A DNA stretch of 64,000 bases, taken from NCBI GenBank assembly GCA_003439945.1, contig QVRM01004007.1, positions 992,001 through 1,056,000 on the forward strand. The letters run 5' to 3'. The position numbers and the translations under genes are program-made. Below are positions 34,290-46,365 of the stretch, in pieces. Origin of the DNA: Dermanyssus gallinae (lineage: Eukaryota; Arthropoda; Arachnida; Mesostigmata; Dermanyssidae). Position 1 is the stretch's first letter, and each line of letters opens with the position of its first letter. The notes under the pieces were generated by a model, which was not told where the DNA came from, did not search any database, and worked only from the letters and a program-made list of their open reading frames with translations.

Positions 34290-35365
34290 GGCAATATCTT
34301 GGTACTTCTAATTTTCAGGAATCCAAATCGCTTACATAGGCAAAAGTATGTATTTCGTAGTGCTAGTGCGCCGTCGTACACATTGACTACATCGACATAA
34401 TAAGTAAGGTAAACTCCTCAAAACGGAAAAACAAAATATGTTTATCGTGTCAGTCGATTGCAAAGGGCGCGCTCCATAGAGCTAACTTTGGCATACTTTT
34501 AAAAAATACCGAAATCGATCAACTATGCCTCTGAATGTGGCGGCTGCATTCATTTGCTTGCGAGATGAATTTTTGTCTGCAAACACTCGATGCTATGTCT
34601 AGCATTTTACCCTTATTGGTTAATTAAACTCTTAGGTTTCAATCGGAATACAGGATGTATTTTGATTCATCTCAGTGTGGAGTCATCTTGTCATGAGATT
34701 AACATTGAAAAGCCACAGAACTCTTTTTGGGGCTTTACATGCCGAGATCTAAGGAAGCATTCATTTTATAAATTATAGGCTCATCACCATCAAATATTTT
34801 GCGGTTATCTCTTTTGCACAATGTCTCAAGGAATCTGAAGTTTCCACTGACATGTCTTGATTGTCACTTACGTGAGACCTTAATGTTTCTCGGGCTTTGA
34901 AAAATAACAATGTTGTTGTATATTTTAAAGTTATGTAATTATGTATTTTAAAATAATACCAAATTGAATGACAGTTTACCTTATTTCCACTAATAGCCAT
35001 TACGTTGTACGAGTACTCAGTGTGAAATTGCAATTTTGTCAATAACCATACGTTGTTGCCATTTAAGTGGAATAAATATATACTATTTTCTTTAATAACG
35101 TGACCCAAGGGGCCACTAAGACAGTTTTTTTTTAAATTTTTAAATCGAGGTTAACCAACCAAGACCGTTTTTTGCTTTAACTTAGGTCATACAAAAATTA
35201 TGCCGCAACAGAATGACATTTGTAAAAGGTTAGAATAAAAGTAGGATCCATCAATACTTATCAATGCATTGTGGTCAAAGTGTCACTAGAAACTTTGCTA
35301 TATATATACATTTTTTTTCTGAGATTAGATTTGTCCTCGTTTATTATATCATGATCTAATATATA
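34290..35365. other. AT-rich unassigned stretch
   Basis: Only short motif-free frames are present. Confidence 0.5.
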
Positions 35366-35367
35366 CA

Positions 35368-35370
<3 letters not shown>

Positions 35371-35444
<74 letters not shown>
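35371..35444. repeat. (TA)n microsatellite
   Basis: A 74-bp TA array that directly truncates the 3' side of the minus-strand RLE element fragment starting at 35445. Confidence 0.95.
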
Positions 35445-35448
<4 letters not shown>

Positions 35449-36003
35449 CTCTGCTCATTGCCTCAGTACATGGCGCCTATGATAGAAGCCACGTTCCCCC
35501 TACAGACGGTCAAAGACATAATCTGTCTCAAAAACATGGCCTCGCGTCGATCACCCGTAATATATTTTATACGCTTTCCAATATCCTTGAGAATTTTCAC
35601 TGTACCTGTGCTAATGGGGCCAAGTGTCTCCAGTGCAATGGGTACAAAGTGTTACCTCCTTGACAGCTCGAGATACTTCCCTCTTTTTTCAGAGTCCGCG
35701 TGTTCTGCAGCCCATCCAGATTCAACTGCGCTCTGGCGTAGATACGACAAGGCCGCAGTGCATGAAACGGCTCTTACCATGTGACCATAGCGGAATGGTG
35801 ACCCCGTCAGGTCGTAGCTCACTACTACCATAAAGGCATTTTGGCTCGGTAGTGGATGGCATCCCTGCCATTCTAAGGGCTCCTTTTACTATGGCGTTGA
35901 GTTCCACGTGTCTTGTAAGTCTGCCGGGGCGAGATGACAGGCGAGAAGGCTGGCAGACGGGAGCGCCTATCCTAAGGGCAGACACCATGCGAAAGGACAT
36001 TGG
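35445..36003 (-). mobile_element. RLE-type LINE, endonuclease and C-terminal fragment
   Basis: Minus strand from 36000: ELNAIVKGALRMAGMPSTTE and ELRPDGVTIPLWSHGKSRF match the endonuclease entry of the 8.4-10.4 kb element. RPDG is followed at the right spacing (14 residues), but the catalytic aspartate is replaced by histidine. After frame breaks the C-terminal block continues: FVPIALETLGPISTGTVKIL, YITGDRREAMFLRQ and VCRGNVASIIGAM. It is clearly the same superfamily but more divergent from the 10.4- and 25.3-kb copies than they are from each other. The piece is bounded on both sides by microsatellites, (TA)n at 35371-35444 and (ATT)n at 36011-36152. Confidence 0.8.
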
Positions 36004-36010
36004 GTTCAGC

Positions 36011-36152
<142 letters not shown>

Positions 36153-36159
36153 TGTATGC

Positions 36160-37680
36160 ACACATACGTACACTGAGCGTGCTGCGTAAGCTCATAGTTT
36201 TCAATGCTGATACTACGGGCAAACATGCTATAAGCTCTAAAATGTGAAAGTAGAATTTAGCAGTACTATGTGAGGAAGCAACTGCAAAGCTAACGAGAAG
36301 CATACATTGCTCGTTGTATACGTTGTACATGTCCCTTGGGTACAGACGTTGGCGACGGGAGCAAGCATGTTCTACCTTAGGCAGCTTTGCGCCTCTAGGA
36401 CAGTAACAACAACAACAGCAGCATCAGTAGCACCGAGCTCGATCAATTCCTTAGCGGATAGAACTTCCACAGTAGACATTCTATCGAACGGCACAGCGTT
36501 ATTGTTTTGACAATGCTCTAAGCCCATGCAAGTACAATCACGTTTGCTTTTTTTGGCGTTGAACTATGCGTGCCACGCTTGACAATACATGATTACCTGT
36601 GAAGATAAGAGTATTAAATTCGTCGGTCAGTCCTTAAAAGGGTACTACCCTTAAGGAATTCTGTGTCATACTCGTTCGGACAAAACAGTGAACAGACGCA
36701 TACCCATGAAGGCGAAATGTTGTGATTTACTGGAGCCACACATCGGCAATTCGTTTTCGTGTCATGTCAGGCTGTCTTTCGCGTTTCTCTTTATACATCT
36801 GCCAATATACTTGTTGACATGTTGTTGACGTCCTTTTGTGTGCCGCCGGCTATGCACGTACCCTGCTTTGGTTGCTGTTGTGCTGGACATTGCGGGGCGT
36901 TTCGGGAGCCAACGTCGTCGTGTTTTCGACGCCGTCCGGCAGGACAGCATTTCTGTGCGCCGCCACTTCTGTTGTCGCTGTTGGCGTGGTCATAGCCGAC
37001 AGAATATCTGAGCGGGGTCTTCCAGCGACATCGAGCGACATCGTATCTATTTAAATAAAATTATTAATTAACGTCTGTTTTCCGATAATCTCGTGTTGTG
37101 TAAATGTTGCGCTAACGGTGTGAATAATGTGCAAATGTTGTGAAACTGAGCTTGGGTTTAAGGATAACTCTGAGGTCCTGACTTCCGCTCTGAAATCTCT
37201 CTGAAACTCTGAAATCCGCCACTGCCAAAGCGCATTACTTTTCTGTTTCAGGTTTTGAACTGAGCTAAGCTTACAGGACAACAAGTTATAGCCTATCGGT
37301 GACATTTTAAGGTAAATTACAAAACACAAATACGTGACGGCAACCACTGCGTTAATGAAAAACACGAACAGAATAATGGTCTAGCCCAAGGAGACTTAGC
37401 CTCGCGGTTTCTTTACATTGCGTACGACAGGGACCTCTCCAGAATGTTAAAAACTATGCACACATAACATGCGTTCTATGTTGTCGACCTACTTATACCT
37501 GAAAGGTCACGATAGCATCTGCAGTATTACTGAAAACCTTAAGGTAGCGCCACGAAAATATTATGAGCACCAACGTCAACCCAAGGTACACGCTTGCGAC
37601 CCAACCAAGGCAATAGCACGATATTGGCACACCACTAAGCTCACAGAATCGCTCTGCACAACACAGGAATAGCACTTAGA
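36160..37680. other. unassigned stretch with possible terminal exon
   Basis: Most is non-coding. On the plus strand, 36836-37054 is an open GC-rich frame whose product has a leader-like hydrophobic run (LLWLLLCWTLRGVSG), a second hydrophobic run (AATSVVAVGVVIA) and a stop directly followed by AATAAA at 37056-37061. There is no in-frame ATG and no clear acceptor, so it may be a last exon, a pseudogene or chance. Confidence 0.25.
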
Positions 37681-37689
37681 TATAGGTCC

Positions 37690-37970
37690 TCCGTGTACCC
37701 GGAAGCAATTGATGTCCCGCACCCGCCGGACCTGCCGCGTAATTTGACGCAGCGAATTCACCTCGTCAGCAAAACGTGCATTCGTGGATCCACTTCAAGA
37801 CCTTTAACGTTTAGGCCGAATTCAGTGTCGACGACAATATATGCAACAACGGCGTCATCCGAGTACAGTATGACGACTGCGTTTCCAGAGTCCACCCGCA
37901 CTTGGTGGGCTAGGTCAGCGATAAGTAGGGTTAACGCGAGGAGACGAACGATAGATACGTGCTAGATACG
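37690..37970 (-). pseudogene. reverse-transcriptase active-site fragment
   Basis: Minus strand: LLIADLAHQVRVDSGNAVVI leads into LYSDDAVVAYIVVDTEFGL and GLEVDPRMHVLL. This matches the RT active-site region (L.YADD.VV, then GL.VN..KC.V). A hydrophobic beta strand before YSDD supports it. The neighbouring motifs are not visible, and I cannot assign the clade. Confidence 0.4.
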
Positions 37971-38354
37971 TGCGCAAGAAGTATTCGCCTAAAACTATCT
38001 GCTAGGTGAGATAATTGGTGATAACAAAGACGTATGGCCGGATTAGTTGATTGTCTATTAGCCTTTATTGTCTATCCGATCTCTACTAGTAACGTGCAAG
38101 TACCACAAGTCAACAGTGGCGTCTTGTTGGCGAGCAGGGTCGGGCTTGTGCTCTCAGCAAAGGCCACCTCAAAACGTTGCAGGGTCGCGATCGGGCTCAC
38201 GGTGAGCGGAACCTGCCTGCATCGACGTCTATATGGCATCATCCACTTAGCGCTGGCATTATAGAGGTCATGATACTGTGGAATTATCATCTAGGCCTAG
38301 TGGCAATTAGAAAGCTTAGAAGACCTGAAGGAAACGGCCGGCAAGCCAAAACGG

Positions 38355-39176
38355 TCACTTTGCTATGTTAGGCAATACCACGGTCGAACATTCCGGGATG
38401 AACGGTAATATAGGAAGCGATGTCGGGAAAGACGTTAAAAACAATACAAATAAAATAAGATTTGCATTAGGTTGCCATTTTAATTGCACCAGGGAATTTC
38501 TTGAGGGGGAAGGGGCTATGTCTAAGTTTATACAAAGGGAAGTACAAAGTAAGCTAACATTTAGTTTTTGGATTAAAAATGTCACAAATAAAACATTGGT
38601 TAAACAGATGCAGCTGGTAATGACACAAAACAGGCACTCAGGATTAAAACGAAGTGGAATTGGCAAATGGAAATTGGCGATGGGCTCCAGATTGACTTTG
38701 GCAAGTATATACGGAAAGGAATAGCGGGGAAAGGGGTGGGGTAGAATGGGTATACAATAATTCAAGAGCGAGTGGGCTACTGGGAGATGCCAGGGCAGGG
38801 ATGTTGAATACAAGGATACAAAGAGGTAAATATAGGGATAGGCAAAGTACAGAATGTCGAGCATGTGGACCAAGGGTGGACCAATATGATTGAGCATATT
38901 GTTAAAGAATGTACAGCCTTGGGGGAGCAGAGTTAGAGAGCTGTCGGAGGCCCTAGCTTTAGGACCAAATGTTAGAAAGGATCTTTTCAAAATATTACAA
39001 AAAAGAGGTTGTTTTAATGGAAAGCAGATACTCAGTAGGTATTAAAGTATACACTGAATATATGGATGCGTAGGAAACATATATGCTGCCGCTCTAAGCG
39101 CCCCTGATATAAAAGGGTGACATGTGTATTTATGTACACATGCCAAACGAATATTAGATCAATCAATCAATAGAAA
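38355..39176 (+). mobile_element. LINE C-terminal end with zinc knuckle and (ATCA)n tail
   Basis: Plus strand: a decayed coding region includes GLLGDARAGMLNTRIQRGKY and then ECRACGPRVDQ...EHIVKEC, a Cys2-His-Cys knuckle typical of the last part of many LINE ORF2 proteins. Frames shift repeatedly after about 38720. The 3' UTR is 39040-39160 and the terminal tail is ATCAATCAATCAAT. The same 3' end (CCTGATATAAAAGGG...tail) occurs in reverse at 56832-56925. The 211-codon minus-strand frame over this region is an antisense by-product of the purine-rich sense strand. Confidence 0.7.
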
Positions 39177-39179
39177 CTT

Positions 39180-39735
39180 GAAAGACAAAGCATGGGAGAA
39201 AAATCACAGATCATTTTCGTTTATTGATGTTTCTAATTCCGACGTTCTTAATTTGCTCTTAGTCGTAGGGCAAACTGGAGTTAATGTGTCATGAGAGCGC
39301 CTGCAAAATAGTTGAGGCTAGCCGCCCTGTCTATTGCAGGACATCTAACTGACAATGTAAACCGTTCTTTGGCGACTGGTATTTCCTCCAGCATGGCCAC
39401 GGTATTTCTGAAATTAAAAACAAATAAGGGCGTAACGAGGAAGTTGTGGGAGGCAAAACGTTAAATCGCTTAGATATGATCTGCATTTGCAACGCCTTTT
39501 GAAGTACCGGTAATTTTAGATAGTACACTTGGCAGAACTCTGCCACAAAACTACTCTTTGGCACCAGTTTTGGCAATTATTCCCGATTAACAGTTGTAAA
39601 TAATTTGCCAATATGTTTTAGAAGTATATATATAAATATATATATAAATTATAGAGATCGACCTTCCAGAACAAAGTGTAACGTAAGAGTGACTAAAACG
39701 TGTATTCCGTACTTGATTTCCTCGCCATAAAAGAA
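39180..39735. other. unassigned stretch
   Basis: No gene recognised. Short (TATA)-rich block at 39626-39650. Confidence 0.5.
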
Positions 39736-39739
39736 TTAC

Positions 39740-40140
39740 GGGGCACAAGCTTGGGGGCCTGGCCCGAGACACTCGGCTGTCAACGATACTTTTACCAGGA
39801 CCCTTCACTCAGCTTAACATCCGTCATAGCTAACATTCGCGAGCCCCCGCGCCTGTTTAGGAACGACACACGCAGGCCAGATGGGCTAACTGTAATCTCT
39901 ATCGAAAGGGGTCGGCTGCTTGTATCAGACGATACTGTTGTCGACAGTCACACACCCTCTTTTCTATAGTGCTCAGCCGGACTACGCAGTTATGCAAGCG
40001 GGAAAAATAAGATCCAAGGACACCCTGAAGTTCAGCGCACGCATGTGTTCTTGCCGCTGGCGTTCCAGACGTTGAAAGGGCCCGGTTTCTTTACAAAACA
40101 GTTATTACAGAAGATGTCGGTAAGAGTAATGAGCGAAAAG
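39740..40140 (+). mobile_element. RLE-type LINE, decayed endonuclease fragment
   Basis: Plus strand: RPDGLTVISIERGRLLVSDD (about 39875-39935) aligns with RPDGMTLIFYERGRILIWDA of the 10.1-kb copy, keeping RPDG, the 14-residue spacer and the catalytic D. After a stop and frame changes, HVFLPLAFQTLKGPGFFTKQ (about 40045-40105) matches the HNFSPVAFETLGPPGPLTER block. Length and order fit the same family. It is the third copy in the window to show the RPDG motif. Confidence 0.65.
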
Positions 40141-40149
40141 TGAGCCAAC

Positions 40150-40777
40150 GGCAGGACGTTTCTTGCAGAGACTCTCTAGACGCAGAGCTGCACGGCGGGA
40201 TGACGGAAGGGGATGGGCCCAGTCCTTGTGGATAAGATGTCAAAGGAAAGAAACAACTGGCCGAAGTGCTCGTTCATGGGAAACAATTGTTTCTTCTTTG
40301 TTTTAGCCTAATAAATTGCTGTGAATCGTTTCGCAATAAATGTACTTCAAAGCATTTTGCACACTGCCTTTGCTGAGCGAATCATTTGAATTGAGGCTGG
40401 GTGCTTGTCAAGAATGTCGCTACTAATCACGACCTGTATACGTATACTGCATCAGTGTCTTCACTTTATCATTAATAAATTGGCTGCAAAGTAGCTAGCA
40501 GTCAGAATGTGAACAAAATTCCAAGATGCCTATGTACTCTTCGTGTGGCCTATTTAGCTCAGCAGACTGGTCGTGTCTGTAGATTGAGCGCTTCGTGTTA
40601 CAACGCACTATTTGATATATTAATTCGCTTGATTCGTTTGAAGCGTAAATTGGATACAACGGAAAAAAAAGCACACGCTCGTAAGTGCTTTGCTGCTCTA
40701 GAATGTATTATACAAAGCGCCTGACTAGCAAAGAAATGAAAGCGACCAACTCGCTTTGATAATTGACTAATGAGTGA

Positions 40778-40849
<72 letters not shown>

Positions 40850-42480
40850 TTCCTTCTTTTGGCATAATCTATCACTCACAGATAGCGATGATTTGAGTAT
40901 AGTTTCTTACTTAGTATATTTTATTTGACCGACAGGGGCTATATATATATATATATATTTATCTGCCACGGCTGACGTCTTGCCCAGGGTTCCTTTCAAT
41001 GATTGGAGTGATTACGGTGAACGCTTTCTACCATGCAAATGCAATTATTCTAAATCTTGTTGAAATTATTGGTCTCTGTATCGAAAACCCGCTGCCGCAA
41101 TGCGCCGATCATTAGGCGTGCGTCTTGATTCGCGCAGATGTAGCGATTTCTGGCTGTGCGTAGCAAACGGAACAACTTGCTGATAAAAACGTAAACATTT
41201 TTTAAGGCGTAACAAATATTTGACCTAGTGAAGCGCGGCTTAGATAATGCATCTCTTTAGACAATGCGACTGAGGCCTTACTTTTTATCGTGCCCGCTCA
41301 AACTAATAACTGCGCAGATCGAGACACTTGACGCTGTTAACAAACTCTAAGGTTCTATAATTAGGAACCGTATATACGAGCGCGCTAGACGTCCACCGTT
41401 TTTGTGCTCCTTGTATTTATCTCAATGTCTTTGGCCGCCAACTAGTGGGTAATATCTTTCAGGAAATTATGCAAAGTGGAGTTGTTTTTATGCTGTACCA
41501 AACATTGTCTGCACATAATGCGTGGAATGCTTCTAGCTTCTCTCTTGAAGAGAAACAAATTATGATGGTTAAATAAATGAGGGGCGTTCTGTTGTCCTGG
41601 GGTCTGCGTACGGGAGTAGCGTACGTCAATGTAGAACTAATCATTTTCAAAAAAGCTTCTCAGAACTGGCAATGGTTGACCGCGACAAACTAGTGCGTTG
41701 GAGACTTTACAGACTCTATAGGATACTTTCATAGCACCAAGGTTTAGTTATCACGTTTAGATAAATAAAAACAAGAAACATAAAATAAAATCTTAAAAAC
41801 GCTTGGTATATATGGAAATAACACTTATAAATAGAACGAGTGAAACATAATTATGTTTGTTAACGTGTTTCTCGTATTGTCGATTTCGTGATCACGGACG
41901 CGGAAGGCTTTAAATTAAGAAAAAAATATAATTTGCTCAACACCCGTATTTCCGATCCCACGGCAAGGTTAAGTTTGCTATACGAGAATATGATTGTCAC
42001 AGGACAGAGAAACTAAGCAATGTAAACGCTGATTTCGATGCCATTTAGCTTCAACTGACTGTTCATTATTCGTCTCTGATTGCGCCTTCGTTTTGAGTCA
42101 ATATATGACGTTTGTAAATATAATGGCTTGACTAGTCTGGGGTTTTACTCCTGTTTGTCAAGCCACCGAATCTTCGCCTACTGATGAGCAGCCACCAGAA
42201 GTGGACGAGTGGAGATGGAATGCTTGGACATAGTCATATATGCCAAGAGCGTTTCCCGAAAAGCAAATACCAAATACCAAACCTGCACAGCGGTGTCGCT
42301 CCTCTGAAAGCTAAGACCGTTGCATCCGTTGAAAACCCGGATAAGACCAGCCACGTTCCCTTCCTCTCTTTTAGTAACAGTACTCTGATAGTTTTATATA
42401 ATGTCCGGTCAAACTTCTACCCTCCCCCCAACGGCTTTGCAACTTAAGCCAGTGACATAAAGCTTTCAACTAATACTATC
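40150..42480. other. unassigned stretch with (TA)n arrays
   Basis: No gene recognised. Contains (TA)n at 40780-40845 (66 bp) and 40940-40959. Confidence 0.5.
40780..40845. repeat. (TA)n microsatellite
   Basis: Uninterrupted 66-bp TA array. Confidence 0.95.
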
Positions 42481-42488
42481 CTCCCTAA

Positions 42489-43310
42489 GTGCATATAAAC
42501 AGGACATCCCTGAAATATGTAAACAACTTCAAATATCTAGGGGTGATACTCCCTACAAACGGTCGGTCCTTCGTGGAGCACATTACGGACAGAACGCGCC
42601 GAGCGCTGGTTGCGAGTGTTAGTATTCGAGACTTCGAGACTATCCCTACGAACGACGCTGTCTTTGTTCAACATGAAGGTAGCGCCAGTCGCCTCCTACG
42701 GAATACAGGTCATCTGGGATTATCTCTCGTCGGCGCAACTCGAAAAGCTCGAGCGGATTAAGCCTGCATTCCTGAAACGAGCTCTAGGTCTGCATTGTAC
42801 ATCGCTAAACAGATACGTTTATCTGCTATGTGACACGCCGTTGCTTATAGAGGACCTAAAGCGTAGATTCAAGCTCCCTTCCACTCCGGCCTACGCGCAA
42901 TTTATCAGCTCTTGGGACGAGAAAATGGCGGAGATCGATCCTGATTTCTATAACACGGGTGCGATTACTTCTGAAATATGGAAACAGGCCGGACGAACGA
43001 ACCGACACGTTCTTACGCGTTTTGCTGTTCATGGCTTTCATCACGTTTTATACGGGACGGGGGGGTTTCATGCACCTGAATATACATGTATCTGTACAAG
43101 ATGCGGTGAAAGATGCCCCAGGTACCACGCGGCATCGTGTGCTGCGGTACCGTCGTTGAATAGCCTATCAGATGCGACTCGGCGCAGTCAAGGTGCGGAC
43201 GCACAGGAGGTTAGCTTTAACCGCTTTTAATATTTCTATAATTATTTGAAACGTTCATACACGACAATTGTATTTTTAAAGACACAAAATAAATATTAAT
43301 TGTTGTTGCT
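42489..43310 (+). pseudogene. LINE ORF2 C-terminal region with CCHC knuckle
   Basis: Plus strand: the thumb block LKYVNNFKYLGVILPTNG and FVEHITDRTRRALVAS (42500-42620). A frameshift near 42670 moves into a 206-codon frame with ASYGIQVIWDYLSS, LEKLERIKPAFLKRALGL and, near 43095-43135, CICTRCGERCPRYHAASC, a Cys-rich knuckle. The stop is at 43228-43230. An AT-rich 3' end follows. RT catalytic motifs upstream are absent, so this is a 5'-truncated copy. The piece at 46.6-47.06 kb has the same knuckle and the shared segments LCDTP, FAVHGFHH and GRTN.H. Confidence 0.75.
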
Positions 43311-43324
43311 GTTACTATTCTCCC

Positions 43325-45282
43325 TAAGTGGCTGACGTTGAACGAGAAATCGAGTCTTACTCCTGACGCGGTTCCACTTTTTATATTTGCCGAACTATCG
43401 CACGCGTAAGGCCGATTTCGTTAATTCACTAGCTCTGATGGTGAAGTGCCAACTTTGTTCAAAGATTCAAGTATTGTTTTGGTCGTTCACAAAAAGAGCT
43501 CGCTCTCTGCCGGAAAACGACTGCTCTATCGCGCAGTATGTCGTCCCATGTCTAGTCATTAAAAACACATATATGTCTACCTGAACCTTGCCGATCTTCA
43601 CCATATATATTTGGAAGCTGCCATGACCGATGAGAACTGACAATGGAGCATTGCTATCATTTTATGAGATCTGGGATTGTAGACCTGTAGTCCCTGGTGC
43701 CTCCTCTTCCGTTCCAGTCCACTCAGCCTCCCATGCTCTCAGCAGCTTCAGCGTTGCGTACAAGATGTACGCGGATGACTTCAAATGAACACTAAAATAC
43801 ACACAGGATCATGAGATGTATTCACGATTGTGCAGATGTATAGTTCTGTCAAAATTTACTTACTGCGCCCACGTCTGAACATCGTTCTATAAAAAAGAGG
43901 TGGAGCTACTTCAACGCGTACAAAATACATTTACAAAGCGCCTATCATGGTGGTGTGAAGTTCCTAGAATCGATCTTGTACTTCCAAAATGGAGAAGCAT
44001 CCGCTAGCGAGTAAGACAGATCAAAGTCAATCACGCATATGAATAAGGTAGTTCCGTGCAAGAATTATGTTGGTAACCCTCAGTGTTGTAAAAAGACCGA
44101 CAGTTATGCAAAATCGGTAGAGGTTTCCCAATTAAGCGTTTACCTATGTAGCTAAGCAGGAGCAGAATAACCTTAAAAATTACATATCACCTTTTAGCAC
44201 TTAAGCATTTTGTTTTCTTCGCATCTGAAACACTGAAGAACGACGGTCGTGTATGTAGATATATGCCTTCTACATGACAGCTGTCCGTACGGGCTCCTAA
44301 CAACATTGTGCTGTTAACCGCCACTGGTCTATTTAGGTTCAGTTACGGTCACTAGTTCAAGGATGGGTCTATTAATAAGATACCTATGCACTTCCACTCT
44401 CCACAGAAAGCGACGTCAAATAAATCACAATCACCTAGAATCGATGGCTTTTATGTCTGTCATCCATACAACAACAGGGGCGCAATATGAGACATGTAGA
44501 GTTTGATACAACAGAGACCGTTTTCACAACAAACGTGCCGAGTATTTGATTGCACTACAACAAACAATTGTCAGCAACATGCTGAATCTGCTCGCTAAAT
44601 GTCAGTGAGTGCGAATGCCTCACTGCAATGTCTTTTGCGCAATTAATTTCTGTCGGCGTGTGCTCATCTAACATTTAACATGCTCTTGTTTTTTACTCCC
44701 AGATGCAGCACTCCACATTTGGGGGCGTTAGAACTATTTAGTTTTACTATACTGTAAAGTTATACTGTACTGTAAGTGTACAATGCAATATGTAATATGT
44801 GTATATCATTTTCATTGGACAGATACAATTTAAGATAATTACTATAGATGACAAAATGTGTGAACCTGATCAACGAAGATCCTGAATATCAGACTTTCAA
44901 AAACGTTGCCCTCTGGACAACCACTTTAAAGTCCATCCTCAAAAAGGCGCTGAATTGCAAGTTGTAACGTTTTGCTTAGTGCCTCCATTTGCCCCCATTT
45001 AAGTCTGCACTGAACTCGACGGCTCCTTCGTAATGGTAGTTTCGAAGGCGGCTGGGATATGGTTAGCATATCATTTGGCAATTCTGGCTGACTGACTTTG
45101 CCTTGAAGATGCGACTGCCTCAGAACCTGAGTTTCCGCATGTTGTCTGTCCAGTGGATTTCGTTGGACTTCCCTTCTCTCCAAATGAACGTGTAAATCGT
45201 AGCCTTCTTTTCCATCTCGGTCGTTGATTGTAAATTCCACTCCACTAAGGCTAGCCAACTTTGGAACGATTTGCTTGTACGG
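43325..45282 (+). mobile_element. LINE, left arm of large inverted repeat
   Basis: Plus-strand RT remnants: SSLTPDAVPLFIF, SSIVLVVHKKSSLS (compare VVP.HKKGSR), then AYKMYADDFK (active site, about 43765), CAHV..SFYKKEVELLQRVQ and FTKRLSWWCEVPRIDLVLP. The rest is heavily decayed. From about 43690 onward it is matched, in reverse and at roughly three-quarters identity by eye, by 48400-45810. The internal RT segment between the NYRPIS position and YADD is deleted. Confidence 0.7.
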
Positions 45283-45728
45283 AGCAAAGACACGAACTGA
45301 CGTAGCTGCTTATCTTCTCTGGTTGCTCTCTCATTTGTGCCAACAGCCACCGAAATTTCGCCAGCTAACCGGCAGTAGAAGGCGACCACAGGGACAATTG
45401 GCCCTGTTTCCTGAGGTTTTCTACGCTGTATGATAAACTTGAAAAAGCTACATTGCAATGTTGTTTCGTCTGTCTCTATAGTCGGATGTTGGACACAAAT
45501 GACTGTAGATATATTGCGTGGTATTGTAATCCGGTCGTTGTTAGCAGCGGTAGATTTGCCGAAAGCGAGAAAATCCTCGGCAAAGACTTTGAAACCATGA
45601 CCAACGTGGATCAACGACCGAATAAATAGAATTGCAATGTATTCATTCCTTCTTTGATTCCCAGTGCTTCCCGAGCCAGTTGCGTGCTCCACGCCCCGTT
45701 GGACTTGGGCTACAAAAATAGTACACAA
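45120..45728 (-). CDS. antisense 202-codon open frame at centre of inverted repeat
   Basis: ATG-initiated and uninterrupted for 202 codons, running opposite to the LINE remnants of the left arm. Its first about 148 codons (45728-45283) lie in the unique centre and the rest in the left arm. The product is soluble, with no signal peptide or clear membrane segment, and includes HVGHGFKVFAEDFLAFGKST and RKPQETGPIVPVVAFYCRLA. I recognise no domain. A second frame (45258-44926, 110 codons) continues it with one shift; its segment NDMLTISQPP.KLPLRRSR recurs in the equivalent frame of the right arm (plus strand, about 46000-46060). It could be an unrecognised transposon protein, or chance in a repeat. 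Confidence 0.35.
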   Translation of the reverse strand: MCTIFVAQVQRGVEHATGSGSTGNQRRNEYIAILFIRSLIHVGHGFKVFAEDFLAFGKSTAANNDRITIPRNISTVICVQHPTIETDETTLQCSFFKFIIQRRKPQETGPIVPVVAFYCRLAGEISVAVGTNERATREDKQLRQFVSLLRTSKSFQSWLALVEWNLQSTTEMEKKATIYTFIWREGKSNEIHWTDNMRKLRF

Positions 45729-45733
45729 TAGGC

Positions 45734-45773
45734 CTCTCGGACAATCGGATAATTGTCCGAGAGTTATCCGATT
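45734..45773. repeat. two mutually exclusive hairpins
   Basis: CTCTCGGACAAT (45734-45745) pairs perfectly with 45752-45763 across a 6-base loop. Alternatively AATCGGATAA (45743-45752) pairs perfectly with 45764-45773. The stems share bases, so only one can form at a time. The structure lies 6 bp upstream of the ATG of the antisense frame and between the two arms. Confidence 0.8.
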
Positions 45774-46365
45774 TTCTCGATGACATAAGATGGCCGAAAT
45801 GATGCGCCATATTGATCGTCCAATCGTTGGCTAGTGTTAATAGAGTGGAATTTACAACTTAATGTATTGGAAAATAAGGCTATGATTCACACGTATATTT
45901 GGAGAAGAATGGCCAAACGAAATCTACTGGACAGACAACAAGCGGAAACTCATGTTCTAAACCAGCCGCATCTCTAAGGCAAGTCAATCAGAATTGGCAA
46001 ATGATATGCTAACCATATCCCAGCCGCCTCAAAAACTACCATTACGAAGGAGTCGATGAGTTTAGTGCAGACTTAAAGAGAAGCAAGTGGCGGCATTAAG
46101 CAAAACGTTAAAACTTTCACTACAGCGCCTCTTTTTTATGTGTGGGCTGGAAGATAGAACTTTTTTTAAAAAAATAACAGGTTGTCCATAGAGTACCGTT
46201 TTTGAAAGTCTGATATTCATGTCGTTCATTGATTAGGTCAAAATTACTACTGTCCTACCAACGTCCAGAAAATGTGTCATCCAGGTCGATAATCGTAAGT
46301 TGTTTATGTCCAGTCGTGATGAAAATGACATGAACATACTAGAAACTGTATTTCATAACTTTACA

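Noticed and set aside
36836..37054. Signal-peptide-bearing gene
   Set aside because: No ATG in frame and no acceptor before it. The opposite strand is equally open, as often happens in GC-rich DNA. Kept only as a remark.
38355..38990. 211-codon open frame on the minus strand
   Set aside because: It lies antisense to LINE coding sequence with a recognisable zinc knuckle. The purine-rich sense strand has few stops in reverse, which explains the open frame.
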